A program made the translations under genes and the position numbers. From contig NZ_JBBOZQ010000001.1 of NCBI RefSeq assembly GCF_038008685.1, positions 248,001 through 312,000 of the forward strand: a DNA stretch of 64,000 bases, read 5' to 3'. This DNA is from Lysinibacillus sp. FSL W8-0992. GTDB taxonomy: Bacteria > Bacillota > Bacilli > Bacillales_A > Planococcaceae. Position 1 is the first letter of the stretch; every line of letters begins with the position of its first letter. The notes beneath the pieces were generated by a model, which searched no databases, was not told the DNA's origin, and saw only the letters and a program-made list of their open reading frames with translations. Positions 41,137 through 49,687 of the stretch are shown piece after piece.

Positions 41137-42702
41137 ATGGCAATATTAACAGTTGAAAATTTAGGTCATTCTTTCGGTGACCGTACACTTTTTAAAGATG
41201 TTTCTTTCCGTTTAGTAGAAGGCGATCATATTGGCCTTGTCGGCGCAAACGGTGTTGGTAAGTCTACTCTTATGGGAATCATTACAGGACAAACAATTCA
41301 CGATGAAGGAAAAGTTGAATGGCTACCTGGAACACATTATGGCTATTTAGACCAACATACTGCGCTAACAGCAGGACGTTCTATGCGCGATGCATTACGT
41401 GATGCCTTCCTCCCACTATATAAGAAAGAAGAAGAGCTAAACGAAATTACAGGTAAAATGGCTGAAGCAACACCTGAAGAATTAGAAGTTTTATTAGAAC
41501 AAATGGCAGAGGTTCAGGATGCTCTTGATGCTGGAGATTTCTACACTCTCGATATGAAAATCGAGGAGGTTGCACGAGGTCTAGGTCTAGATGCTATTGG
41601 TCTTGAACGCGATGTAGCTGCCCTTTCTGGTGGTCAGCGTACGAAAGTTTTACTGGCAAAGCTATTATTAGAGAAGCCAAAAGTATTATTACTCGATGAG
41701 CCAACAAACTATCTCGATGAAGAGCATATTAATTGGTTGAAAAACTATTTAAAAAATTATCCACATGCATTCTTATTAATTTCCCACGATACGGAATTTA
41801 TGAATGAGACAGTTGATGTTATTTTCCAATTGGAGTTTTCAAAGCTAACTCGCTATACAGCTACGTACGAAAAGTTTTTAGAGCTTGCTGAAATCAATAA
41901 ACGTCAACATATTGATGCTTATGAAAAGCAACAAGAGTTCATAAAAAAACAAGAAGACTTTATAGCGAAAAATAAAGCGCGTTACTCTACAACTGGTCGT
42001 GCAAAGTCTCGCGCGAAGCAGCTTGATCGTTTAGAGCGTATCGACCGTCCTGAAACAGCAGTGAAACCTGAATTTGGTTTTAAAGAAGCACGTACACCAA
42101 GCCGTTACGTTGTGGAAGCAGAGAATTTAGTCATCGGTTACGATAAAGACAAACCACTACTACCACCTCTTTCATTTATGATCGAACGCGGTGAAAAAAT
42201 TGCCTTAGTCGGCATGAATGGTGTTGGTAAATCTACTTTACTAAAAACGATGCTTGGTAAAATTAATCCGCTAGGTGGTACGGTAATTCGTGGTGATTAT
42301 TTAGCTCCTTCTTATTTCGAACAAGAAGTAAAGGCAGATAAAATCACTCCAATTGATGATGTGTGGAATGCCTTCCCTTCTATGGAGCAAGCACAAGTAC
42401 GCGCTGCATTAGCACGTGCTGGTCTAAAAACAGATCATATTACCCGCCCACTTAATTCTTTATCTGGTGGTGAGCAGGCTAAAGTTCGATTATGTAAGCT
42501 AATGATGGAAGAAGCTAACTGGTTACTATTTGACGAGCCGACAAACCACTTGGATGTCGATGCCAAAGAAGAGTTAAAGCGTGCTATGAAAGAATTTAAA
42601 GGCACAATTGTACTCGTTAGCCATGAACCTGATTTCTATGAAGGCTTAGCAACAAAAGTATGGGATGTGCAAGACTGGTTCACTTCTGGTCAACAAAGCT
42701 AA
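41137..42702 (+). CDS. ykpA: ABC-F family ATPase, YkpA/YbiT type
   Basis: A 521-residue soluble ABC-F protein with two ATPase domains and no membrane part; such proteins act on the ribosome. Domain 1 has GANGVGKSTL (~36-45), LSGGQRTKVLLAKLLL (~164-179) and LLDEPTNYLD; domain 2 has GMNGVGKSTLLKT (~361-373), LSGGEQAKVRL (~449-459) and FDEPTNHLD. The linker (~245-310) with KQQEFIKKQEDFIAKNKARY is the P-site tRNA interaction region. Length and the unusual first-domain insertion (EEVARGLGLDAIG) match B. subtilis YkpA. It is not an antibiotic-resistance ABC-F subtype. GGAGGAA precedes the ATG. Confidence 0.9.
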   Translation: MAILTVENLGHSFGDRTLFKDVSFRLVEGDHIGLVGANGVGKSTLMGIITGQTIHDEGKVEWLPGTHYGYLDQHTALTAGRSMRDALRDAFLPLYKKEEELNEITGKMAEATPEELEVLLEQMAEVQDALDAGDFYTLDMKIEEVARGLGLDAIGLERDVAALSGGQRTKVLLAKLLLEKPKVLLLDEPTNYLDEEHINWLKNYLKNYPHAFLLISHDTEFMNETVDVIFQLEFSKLTRYTATYEKFLELAEINKRQHIDAYEKQQEFIKKQEDFIAKNKARYSTTGRAKSRAKQLDRLERIDRPETAVKPEFGFKEARTPSRYVVEAENLVIGYDKDKPLLPPLSFMIERGEKIALVGMNGVGKSTLLKTMLGKINPLGGTVIRGDYLAPSYFEQEVKADKITPIDDVWNAFPSMEQAQVRAALARAGLKTDHITRPLNSLSGGEQAKVRLCKLMMEEANWLLFDEPTNHLDVDAKEELKRAMKEFKGTIVLVSHEPDFYEGLATKVWDVQDWFTSGQQS

Positions 42703-42730
42703 ATACAAATAATGTGTCATTCTAAAGAGT

Positions 42731-42829
42731 AAAAATCCACTTCGCTTTCCGCGGGCACAAGGTGAGCCGCAACTACCGCTGTTGCGTCTTCCTTTTTGTG
42801 CTGACCCGCAGGATGCTAGGTGGATTTTT
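42731..42829. repeat. Large GC-rich palindromic element downstream of ykpA
   Basis: Outer arms AAAAATCCAC / GTGGATTTTT, next CCGCGGGCACAA ... TTGTGCTGACCCGC, and an inner GCCGCAAC...GTTGCG. The T-run and strong outer stem mean it can also terminate ykpA. A decayed fragment of a second copy (AAAAATCCTCATCGCTTTCT) lies at about 42934-42975 in the same 550-base gap. Confidence 0.8.
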
Positions 42830-42984
42830 CCTTTGAAATTAATATATCCTTCTGATATTGCTATATACGACAACTTTTTGACTCGCTCATAGGTGGTCAC
42901 TCTTTGGCAAAGCCTCGCACCTTCTATATTGTAAAAATCCTCATCGCTTTCTGCGGGAGTCTACTCTACTGGCATTCCCATGAA

Positions 42985-43012
42985 AATTCAGAATTGTTTG
43001 GGTGACTGGCAC
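42985..43012 (+). repeat. Dispersed ~28-bp repeat, copy 8 (full, forward)
   Basis: AATTCAGAATTGTTTGGGTG followed by ACTGGCAC: full length with two changes from copy 2. The remaining part of the gap, up to 43150, is AT-rich without a gene. Confidence 0.7.
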
Positions 43013-43152
43013 GCATTCAATATTCTCTATTTTTAAAATCTTCTAAACTTACATCATTGTAAGCTTATTTAATGAAACTTTTCGCACTTTCCAGCGTATA
43101 TTTAGTATAGATTAAAAATATTATGTTCTCTTAAAAGTTTTTTAATTAACTA

Positions 43153-43181
43153 TTGATTTATATATAGCTTACTAGTAAGAT
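43153..43181 (+). promoter_or_regulatory. Promoter of the spx-like/marR operon
   Basis: TTGATT (43153-43158), a 17-base spacer, TAAGAT (43176-43181). Each box matches the consensus at four of six positions. The first operator half overlaps the spacer and -10. Confidence 0.5.
43168..43179. promoter_or_regulatory. Operator 1 of the spx-like/marR operon
   Basis: CTTACTAGTAAG, a perfect 12-bp palindrome overlapping the promoter spacer and -10. A matching site lies exactly 33 bases downstream. Confidence 0.6.
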
Positions 43182-43200
43182 ATATGTATAACCTATTTTA

Positions 43201-43212
43201 CTTACTAATAAG
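43201..43212. promoter_or_regulatory. Operator 2 of the spx-like/marR operon
   Basis: CTTACTAATAAG, one base different from operator 1 and 33 bases (about three helical turns) further on, just after the predicted transcription start. Two like sites on the same face suggest cooperative binding, probably by the MarR protein encoded in the operon. Confidence 0.6.
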
Positions 43213-43256
43213 CTATTCATAAAATATAATCCAACAAAGAAAGCGGGGAATGAAGA

Positions 43257-43661
43257 ATGACAGTTACTATCTACTCACAAGCGAGCTGTTCTTCATCCAG
43301 AAAAGCACTAAAATGGTTAAAAGATCACAACATCGAATATAAAGAAAAACGCATTACATCACATCCTCTTACACTTGCTGAATTTAAAGAAATTTTAAGC
43401 ATGACAGAAGATGGTACTGATGAAATTATTGCAACAAACTCAAATGACTTTAAAAATCTAAATATTGATATTGATCAGCTTTCTATTCAAGAGTTGTACG
43501 CAATTATTCAAGCGCATCCTAGAATGTTACGTAGTCCTATCCTTATAGATGAAAAACGTATCCAAGTTGGGTACAATGAGATGGACATTCGTCGTTTTAT
43601 TCCACGTAAAGTACGTGCTTACGAATTAAATGCGATGACAAGATTGGCACAAGAAAGTTAA
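43257..43661 (+). CDS. Spx/ArsC-family protein with CxxS in place of CxxC
   Basis: A 134-residue Spx-like thioredoxin-fold protein. Spx proteins bind the RNA polymerase alpha C-terminal domain and redirect transcription under disulfide stress. Landmarks: MTVTIYSQASCSSSRKALKW (residues 1-20), EKRITSHPLTLAEFKEIL, HPRMLRSPILIDEKRIQVGY (~87-106) and RRFIPRKVRAYEL at the end. In Spx and MgsR the redox switch is CxxC; here it is C11-S-S-S14, so the second cysteine is missing and no intramolecular disulfide can form there. The RPI-type cis-Pro motif is SPI. GCGGGGAA precedes the ATG. Co-transcribed with the MarR gene 23 bases downstream. Confidence 0.85.
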   Translation: MTVTIYSQASCSSSRKALKWLKDHNIEYKEKRITSHPLTLAEFKEILSMTEDGTDEIIATNSNDFKNLNIDIDQLSIQELYAIIQAHPRMLRSPILIDEKRIQVGYNEMDIRRFIPRKVRAYELNAMTRLAQES

Positions 43662-43684
43662 AACAGTTTTGGAGATGACCTTAT

Positions 43685-44131
43685 ATGGATCAAGAAAAAC
43701 AACAAGCCATTACCTCATTGTTTGAAGTTGTCTTTTCTATCGAGCGTAAATGGGCAAACGAGTGGAATAATCATAATGCACTCGGCTTTTCAAAATCCCA
43801 TATTTTAATTTTAGACTACTTATCGCAGGAGGGACCAAAGCGCCCTTCTGCAATAGCAGAACGCTTAAAGGTAACAACTGGTGGTGTCACGGTATTAACG
43901 ACCAAACTGATTAATGCTGGTTTTATTGAAAAGACGCAGCATGCTACTGATCGTAGAGCCTCACAATTAGTTATTACTACTGAGGGTGAAGAAATACTTG
44001 AAGAATCCCGTCAACAAGTGAGTGAAATCATTAATAATATGTTTGGCATGCTCTCAGCTGAAGAGGTGCAAACGTTGCGTGATATTTTCGCCAAATGCTT
44101 ACTATCTGTTGATACAAATCGGCAAGATTAA
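43685..44131 (+). CDS. MarR-family transcriptional regulator
   Basis: A 148-residue winged-helix MarR protein. LGFSKSHILILDYLSQEGPK (~33-52) leads into the DNA-binding domain PSAIAERLKVTTGGVTVLTT (~55-74), LINAGFIEK and the wing HATDRRASQLVITTEG (~84-99). There are no cysteines, so an OhrR-type thiol switch is excluded. Being second in the operon behind two palindromic operators, it is probably an autoregulator that also sets the level of the Spx-like protein (inference). GGAGATGA precedes the ATG. Confidence 0.88.
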   Translation: MDQEKQQAITSLFEVVFSIERKWANEWNNHNALGFSKSHILILDYLSQEGPKRPSAIAERLKVTTGGVTVLTTKLINAGFIEKTQHATDRRASQLVITTEGEEILEESRQQVSEIINNMFGMLSAEEVQTLRDIFAKCLLSVDTNRQD

Positions 44132-44161
44132 ATTTTCATCTTTGTTTTGTGTGGAAACACG

Positions 44162-44206
44162 AAAAAGGATGCATCGCAAATTTTTGTTTGCAGTGCATCC
44201 TTTTTT
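44162..44206. terminator. Bidirectional terminator between marR and the ECF sigma gene
   Basis: Stem AAAAAGGATGCA-TC-GCAAA / TTTGC-AG-TGCATCCTTTTT. The flanking A and T runs let it serve both the rightward marR and the leftward sigma-factor gene. Confidence 0.9.
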
Positions 44207-44265
44207 GGATTGGCCGAACGAATACTTCCGTCTAAGTAGTTATGGTTGTGCGACCAATATATTGA

Positions 44266-44814
44266 TTACGCTGGCAGCACAGCCTCGACGATTGACACAT
44301 CGGCCATTAGCATTTCTTTTAAACGCGCTTTCGCACGGAATAAACGAGATTTCACCGTACCGATTGATACTTTCATAATAGTAGAGATTTCAGCAAGTGA
44401 ATATTGGTCTATGTAGAAATACCATAATGTTTTACGATAAATTGTATCTAATTGACCCATTTTGTCCTGTACTAGCTTCGTCACAATCTCTTTTTCAATT
44501 TTTTCTTCTGTAGAAATGTCATTATTGGGAACCAAATCTAAAATCGGTACGTCTAATGTTTCAGGTTGGTTCATCATATACTTACTGCGTCGTACTTTTT
44601 TTCGATAGCGATCTCTAAATGTATTCATTGTAATTGTTGTTAGCCAAGCTTTAATATGTTCAACTTCGGCAACGCTATCTTCATAGCGTACGACTTTTAC
44701 CCAAACTTCTTGCATTAAATCTTCTGCTTCTACATTATTGCGAGTTAGTTTCAAACATAAATGGTATATATAACGGTTATATTCCTCATATACGCCTTCT
44801 AATTTTTCATTCAT
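44266..44814 (-). CDS. ECF-type RNA polymerase sigma factor
   Basis: A 182-residue group IV sigma factor. Region 2 spans ~5-75 (YIYHLCLKLTRNNVEAEDLM, EVWVKVVRY, IKAWLTTITMNTFRDRYRKK) and region 4 ~125-175 (IYRKTLWYFYIDQYSLAEIS, VSIGTVKSRLFRAKARLKEM). The linker is of normal length. No anti-sigma gene lies next to it, so its control is not visible here. The ATG is preceded by CGGAGGAA. The 300-base gap upstream (44815-45086) is AT-rich and no clear ECF-type -35 (GAAC) could be assigned. Confidence 0.9.
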   Translation of the reverse strand: MNEKLEGVYEEYNRYIYHLCLKLTRNNVEAEDLMQEVWVKVVRYEDSVAEVEHIKAWLTTITMNTFRDRYRKKVRRSKYMMNQPETLDVPILDLVPNNDISTEEKIEKEIVTKLVQDKMGQLDTIYRKTLWYFYIDQYSLAEISTIMKVSIGTVKSRLFRAKARLKEMLMADVSIVEAVLPA

Positions 44815-45086
44815 TGTGTATTCCTCCGCTTCTTGTTCTTGCTTCTATACACATTCTCGCAAAATAATGTATTACACTCTATCGTATTGGCTTTCAATTT
44901 CATTACAATCGTGTAAGCTTAATTGCTTTCACTTGTAATATTCGTAAAAATTGTTTTACTACTATATCACTTTCCCAACAAAAGACCACTTTAAAACCAT
45001 ATTCCTCTATTTTTATCGCTATATTTTTAATAATATTTATTATCAGAAAATTTATTAGACATTAATTGATATGAAAAAAACAAAAA
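44815..45086. other. Intergenic region between the sigma-factor gene and the LuxR gene terminator
   Basis: AT-rich and without a credible reading frame. It should contain the sigma-factor promoter; TGAAAG and TGAAAT pieces on the minus strand could be parts of an autoregulated ECF promoter, but spacing is not convincing. Confidence 0.35.
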
Positions 45087-45113
45087 AATGCACTCCTAGT
45101 AGAAGCGCATTTA
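45087..45113 (-). terminator. Terminator of the GAF-LuxR regulator gene
   Basis: Imperfect stem AAATGC-A-CT / AG-CGCATTT with an inner pairing, followed on the minus strand by TTTTTTTG, directly after the stop at 45117. Confidence 0.6.
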
Positions 45114-45116
45114 TTG

Positions 45117-46244
45117 TTAACTTAACAGCCCTAAACGAAAAGATGAGGCTACGACCTGTGTTCGATTTTTTGCTTTGAGCTTTGTCATGAGACTACTTAC
45201 ATAATCTCTGACTGTATGCTCGCTTAAAAATAATAAACTGGCAATTTTTTTATTATCATATCCTTCAGCAAGTAAGCCGAGTATCATCGACTCCCTTTCC
45301 GTTAAATGAAGTTCTGTATTTTTCTCTACCTTCTCACTCTTGCGTGATAAAAATAAGCCTAAACGCTTTCCTACTTCCTCAAGGAGCGCTAATTCTTCCT
45401 TTGTACAATCGAATTCCTCGCCTAGCTGATCAAATGTTAGCCAGCCGAATAACTGATCCCCTCCAACAATAGGAATAAAAATAATTGAGGATAAACCAAA
45501 TAATTGGATATGCTCCTCCTTTACGTAATTTTTTGGGCTTTTTAAATAAATTGGTTTTCTTGAACTAAGTATAGTGTTTTCTCCAGTTAGCTCCCCTTTC
45601 ATGCTTTGCACCTTAGGAAGCTCTGCACCAATAACTCCGTAAAATTGATTGGACCATGGGACATATGCGTAAAATACACATCTCTTGTAGCTAAAATATT
45701 CTTCACATTTTTTTAAAATATAGGCTAAATCCTGATAGCCTGAGGAACTGATAAGCAATTTATCTAGCTTATCTAATAACTGTAAATGTCTCAATCCCTC
45801 ATTTTCAGTAGGCCTGTTACTACTTTTGCCTTCTCCCTCACAGTCATAGTAAAGCTGTACTAGAGACATAAATAATGATAATACATACATTAAGACAGCA
45901 TTCGTTCGACTACTCTTTTGTTGAATCATAAATGTAATCAATGACTTTTCAAATATTAATTGGAATAAATTAAAGCTCTTCCTATCAATAATGGATAATT
46001 GTGATTGTAGCCACGTATTAAAAAAATACTCATCACCATTTAATTCATCAATGTTTGTATGTGTCAGTAAACGTAAAAATGAATCCAATAGCAACGCTAC
46101 TCTATTTCGTTCTGTTTCGCCTATAGCAGGTTCTAGATTGAGGTAAATATTCATATTCTCTTTAATTTGTTTATGATGAACTTTAATAAATAACACAAAC
46201 TCTTGAAGTGTTACTTCTTCAATTGGCTGAAATGGATGCGTCAT
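45117..46244 (-). CDS. GAF-domain LuxR-type transcriptional regulator
   Basis: A 375-residue protein. The C-terminal ~60 residues are a LuxR/GerE helix-turn-helix (LTERESMILGLLAEGYDNKK, FLSEHTVRDYVSSLMTKL, RTQVVASSFRLGLLS). Residues ~165-300 fit a GAF-type sensor (LDKLLISSSGYQDLAYILKK, IFIPIVGGDQLFGWLTFDQL). The N-terminal ~140 residues are helical and unassigned. It is divergently arranged with the two SDR genes at 46436 and 47212, so it may activate them (inference). No receiver domain, so it is not a response regulator. Confidence 0.83.
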   Translation of the reverse strand: MTHPFQPIEEVTLQEFVLFIKVHHKQIKENMNIYLNLEPAIGETERNRVALLLDSFLRLLTHTNIDELNGDEYFFNTWLQSQLSIIDRKSFNLFQLIFEKSLITFMIQQKSSRTNAVLMYVLSLFMSLVQLYYDCEGEGKSSNRPTENEGLRHLQLLDKLDKLLISSSGYQDLAYILKKCEEYFSYKRCVFYAYVPWSNQFYGVIGAELPKVQSMKGELTGENTILSSRKPIYLKSPKNYVKEEHIQLFGLSSIIFIPIVGGDQLFGWLTFDQLGEEFDCTKEELALLEEVGKRLGLFLSRKSEKVEKNTELHLTERESMILGLLAEGYDNKKIASLLFLSEHTVRDYVSSLMTKLKAKNRTQVVASSFRLGLLS

Positions 46245-46435
46245 AGGAAATTCTTCTCCTTCACACTAAAATACCCCTATAAATGGAGGATATTCACTCA
46301 CTATATTATACAGCATCTTATAGGATAGTATTTCAAATTGACGATAGTAAAATAAAGGTATCGCTAAACAATGCGAATACTTTTGAATCGTTAGGTAATT
46401 ATATAACCAGAAATAATGAAAGGGGCATGCATGAA

Positions 46436-47191
46436 ATGAGACTAGAAAATGCAGTAGCCATTATTACAGGTGGAGGAACAGGAATAGGGAAAGAAACTGC
46501 ACTATTGTTTGCCAAAGAAGGAGCAAAAATAGTTATTACAGATATAAACGAACAATCTGGTAACGACACAGTACGTGATATTCAAGCTATGGGCGGTGAA
46601 GCATTATTTGTACGCCATGATGTTAGCAATGAAGAAGACTGGAAAAAAGTAGCGGATGAAACAATTAAAACATTTAACAAAGTAGATATTCTTTTCAATA
46701 ATGCAGGTATCTATATCATTAAACCACTTGCAGAAATCGAACTATCTGATTGGAATCGCTTAATGTCCATCAATGTGACAGGTGTCTTCCTAGGCATGAA
46801 ACATATTATGCCACTTATGGCTAAACAACATAAGGGCTCTGTTATTAATGCTTCTTCTATCGCTGGCTTAACAGGTGCTGCTGGGCACGTATTATACGGT
46901 GCTAGTAAAGGAGCTGTTCGCATTATGACAAAAGATGCGGCAATGGAATATGCTCCATATGGCGTACGCGTAAACTCTATCCATCCAGGCTACATTGACA
47001 CTGGAATGGCAGACTATGCGTCTGCAACAACTGGAAGCTCTAAAGATGAATTAGGAAAAAGCATTTTCCCATTAGGACGTTTAGGCTCTGTTAAAGAAGT
47101 AGCACAAACAGTATTATTTTTAGCTTCTGATGAGTCTTCCTTCTCAACAGGTGCAGAATTCGTCATTGATGGCGGAGCAACAGCAAAATAA
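46436..47191 (+). CDS. SDR family oxidoreductase
   Basis: A 251-residue classical short-chain dehydrogenase. TGGGTGIGKE (~11-20), NNAGIYII (~88-95), Ser in INASSIAGL, the YGASKGA pair (~152-158) and VRVNSIHPGYIDTGM are complete. TDINEQ after beta-2 favours NAD. It belongs to the group with cyclopentanol, 3-alpha-hydroxysteroid and related secondary-alcohol dehydrogenases; the substrate is unknown. GAAAGGGG is 10 bases before the ATG at 46436; a frame open from 46283 adds 51 residues with no SDR character. It forms an operon with the next SDR. Confidence 0.85.
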   Translation: MRLENAVAIITGGGTGIGKETALLFAKEGAKIVITDINEQSGNDTVRDIQAMGGEALFVRHDVSNEEDWKKVADETIKTFNKVDILFNNAGIYIIKPLAEIELSDWNRLMSINVTGVFLGMKHIMPLMAKQHKGSVINASSIAGLTGAAGHVLYGASKGAVRIMTKDAAMEYAPYGVRVNSIHPGYIDTGMADYASATTGSSKDELGKSIFPLGRLGSVKEVAQTVLFLASDESSFSTGAEFVIDGGATAK

Positions 47192-47211
47192 AAATAAAGG
47201 TGGTCATTTAT

Positions 47212-47955
47212 ATGAAACTACAAGATAAAGTAGCAATCGTAACAGGCGGTGCTAGCGGTATTGGTGAAGCAACCGTTCGTCTTTTTGCACAAGAGGGTGC
47301 AAAAGTAGTCATTGCTGATTTCTCTGAGCGTGGACAAAGCATCTCAGATGAATTAAATAATAGTGGTTTTGATACACTCTTCGTGAAAACAGATGTCACT
47401 ATCGAAGAAAACATTAAAAACATGATTAATGAAACTGTAAATAAATTCGGTAAACTTGATATTATGTATGCTAATGCAGGCGTAGCTGACGATGCACCAG
47501 CACATGAGTTATCTTACGAAAAATGGAAAAGAACAATTGATATTAATTTATCAGGTGTATTTCTTTCTGATAAATATGCAATTGAACAGTTTCTTGCTCA
47601 AGGTACAGGTGGCGTTATTGTCAACGCTGGTTCCATTCATAGTTTTGTTTCCTTACCGAATCCTACAGCCTACTCATCTGCAAAAGGTGGCGTAAAATTA
47701 TTAACACAAAACCTATGTACTGCTTATGCTAAACAAGGCATTCGCGTAAATGCGGTATGTCCTGGCTATATCGAAACACCTCTATTGGCTGAAGTAGATG
47801 CTCAAAAGAAAGAATACTTAGCATCCCTTCATCCACAAGGTCGTCTTGGTAAACCAGAAGAAATCGCAAAAGCCGTTTTATTCTTAGCAAGTGATGACGC
47901 AAGCTTTGTTAATGGCACAACACTTCTAGTCGATGGCGGTTATACTGCTCATTAA
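47212..47955 (+). CDS. SDR family oxidoreductase
   Basis: A 247-residue classical SDR. TGGASGIGEA (~11-20), ANAGVADD (~87-94; ANAG for NNAG), the Ser in NAGSIHSFV, YSSAKGG (~150-156) and VRVNAVCPGYIETPLL. ADFSER after beta-2 indicates NAD. It is moderately similar to its neighbour but not a recent copy, so the pair probably makes two different steps or a hetero-specific couple. AAGGTGG is 8 bases before the ATG at 47212. A strong terminator follows. Confidence 0.85.
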   Translation: MKLQDKVAIVTGGASGIGEATVRLFAQEGAKVVIADFSERGQSISDELNNSGFDTLFVKTDVTIEENIKNMINETVNKFGKLDIMYANAGVADDAPAHELSYEKWKRTIDINLSGVFLSDKYAIEQFLAQGTGGVIVNAGSIHSFVSLPNPTAYSSAKGGVKLLTQNLCTAYAKQGIRVNAVCPGYIETPLLAEVDAQKKEYLASLHPQGRLGKPEEIAKAVLFLASDDASFVNGTTLLVDGGYTAH

Positions 47956-47967
47956 TTATTATAAAAG

Positions 47968-48007
47968 GATCTGATTTCGAGAAAACAACGAAATCAGATC
48001 TTTTTTT
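47968..48007 (+). terminator. Terminator of the SDR pair
   Basis: Perfect 12-bp stem GATCTGATTTCG / CGAAATCAGATC with a 9-base loop and a TTTTTTT tail. Confidence 0.92.
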
Positions 48008-48219
48008 ATAGAAATGATGGACTTATGTGAAAGTTATCGACCAGAGAGGTTAGGCAATACTCAAAAGAAGACTATGGATGTCTAAGGCATAATCTTTAGT
48101 AAAGGCTAGTGGAGCAAAGCATTAATAAATACTGGAAAAACCTTTGCAATAACAGGATTCCCCAACCACATTATGCTATACTATTTCTATTATCGAAATA
48201 TTGAAAGAGGGATGCTAAT

Positions 48220-49602
48220 ATGACGCAAGTAGAGACATTAAATGCTTACTTTACAGAACATCGCGAGGCACACTTAAACGAACTAAATGAATTTTTACGT
48301 ATTCCAAGTATTAGTTCGTTATCAGAACATAAGGAAGATATTCAACACGCTGCCGAGTGGCTAGCCGATGCCTTCAAGAAACTAAACTTGGAAAACATCT
48401 CAATTACGCAAACTGCTGGTCACCCTGTTGTTTATGCTGACTGGTTACATGCAGAAGGCAAACCAACGATTCTATTTTACGGCCACTACGATGTACAGCC
48501 TGTTGATCCATTACATTTATGGGAAACAGAGCCGTTCAATCCTACGATTCGTGATAACAAATTATTTGCACGCGGCGCAAGTGATGATAAAGGCCAAGTG
48601 TTTATGCACTTAAAAATGATTGAAGCACTATTTGCTACAACAGGTACTTTACCAGTGAACGTCAAATTCATCTATGAAGGTGAAGAAGAAATCGGAAGTC
48701 CACACCTTCCTGCTTATGTCGAAGAGCATAAAGAAAAATTAGCTGCAGATTTAATTTTAATTTCAGATACAGGTCTTTATGGTCCTGGTAAACCTGCAGT
48801 ATGCTATGGCTTACGCGGTCTTACAGGCGTACAAATTGATGTTCGTGGAGCAAAAGGCGATTTACATTCTGGCCTTTACGGTGGAGGCGTGCAAAATGCT
48901 ATCCATGCATTAGCTGAAATTTTAGCTTCTTTCCGCGATGAACACGGCACAATTCAAGTAGAAGGTTTCTACGACAAAGTACTACCATTAACTGAAGAAG
49001 AACGTGAAGCTTACCGTGCGCTAGGCTTTGACGAAGACTCTGTAAAAGAGGAAGTTGGCGTATCAGAATTATTCGGTGAAGCTGGCTATTCTTATTTAGA
49101 ACGCACTTGGGCTCGTCCAACACTAGAAGTAAACGGTGTGTTCGGGGGCTTCTCTGGCGAAGGCATTAAAACTGTACTTCCTGCTGAAGCCGGTGCAAAA
49201 ATTACATGCCGACTAGTACCAAATCAAGATCCAGAAGAAATCGTTGCATTATTAAAAGCACATATTGAAAAACATAAGCCTGTTGGTGTAGACGTAACGA
49301 TTTCAGAATTCGATAAAGGACGTCCATTCTTAACACCATTTGATCATCCATTTATTCAAGCGGCTGGTCGTTCATATGAAAAAGTTTATAATGTCCCAAC
49401 TGCTTACACACGTGGCGGTGGTTCGATTCCAATCGTTGCTGCATTTGATGAAATTTTAGATTTACCTGTTGTTCTAATGGGCTTCGGATTATCGAGTGAA
49501 AACTTCCATGCACCAAACGAACACTTCCATTTAGAGAACTTCGATAAAGGCCTACGCGTTTTAGGCGACTACTTATATGAGGTTGCTGCGTTACAAAAAT
49601 AA
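48220..49602 (+). CDS. M20-family dipeptidase
   Basis: A 460-residue M20/M25/M40 metallopeptidase of the CNDP-like type (dipeptidases and related amidases). FYGHYDVQPVD (~86-96) supplies the first metal histidine and aspartate, RGASDDKGQVFMHL (~117-130) the bridging aspartate, FIYEGEEEIGSP (~150-161) the general-base glutamate, ISDTGLY the next ligand, and FHAPNEHFHLENF near the C-terminus the last histidine. All metal and catalytic residues are present. GAAAGAGGG precedes the ATG. An extended -10-like TGCTATACT lies at about 48174-48182. It is monocistronic. Confidence 0.9.
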   Translation: MTQVETLNAYFTEHREAHLNELNEFLRIPSISSLSEHKEDIQHAAEWLADAFKKLNLENISITQTAGHPVVYADWLHAEGKPTILFYGHYDVQPVDPLHLWETEPFNPTIRDNKLFARGASDDKGQVFMHLKMIEALFATTGTLPVNVKFIYEGEEEIGSPHLPAYVEEHKEKLAADLILISDTGLYGPGKPAVCYGLRGLTGVQIDVRGAKGDLHSGLYGGGVQNAIHALAEILASFRDEHGTIQVEGFYDKVLPLTEEEREAYRALGFDEDSVKEEVGVSELFGEAGYSYLERTWARPTLEVNGVFGGFSGEGIKTVLPAEAGAKITCRLVPNQDPEEIVALLKAHIEKHKPVGVDVTISEFDKGRPFLTPFDHPFIQAAGRSYEKVYNVPTAYTRGGGSIPIVAAFDEILDLPVVLMGFGLSSENFHAPNEHFHLENFDKGLRVLGDYLYEVAALQK

Positions 49603-49636
49603 ACAAGGCAATAGCTATTACAAAATTACAAAAGAG

Positions 49637-49678
49637 AAAAAGTGTTAGATTGAATGCAATCAATCTAACACTTTTTTT
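49637..49678 (+). terminator. Terminator of the dipeptidase gene
   Basis: Perfect 17-bp stem AAAAAGTGTTAGATTGA / TCAATCTAACACTTTTT with a 6-base loop and further T residues. Confidence 0.93.
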
Positions 49679-49687
49679 ACTGCGACC

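Noticed and set aside
41137..42702. Antibiotic-resistance ABC-F protein
   Set aside because: Domain layout and linker match the housekeeping YkpA/YbiT type, without the extended antibiotic-resistance linker.
46283..46435. N-terminal extension of the SDR from 46283
   Set aside because: The extra 51 residues are not part of the SDR fold and overlap the divergent promoter region; the ATG at 46436 has a proper ribosome site.
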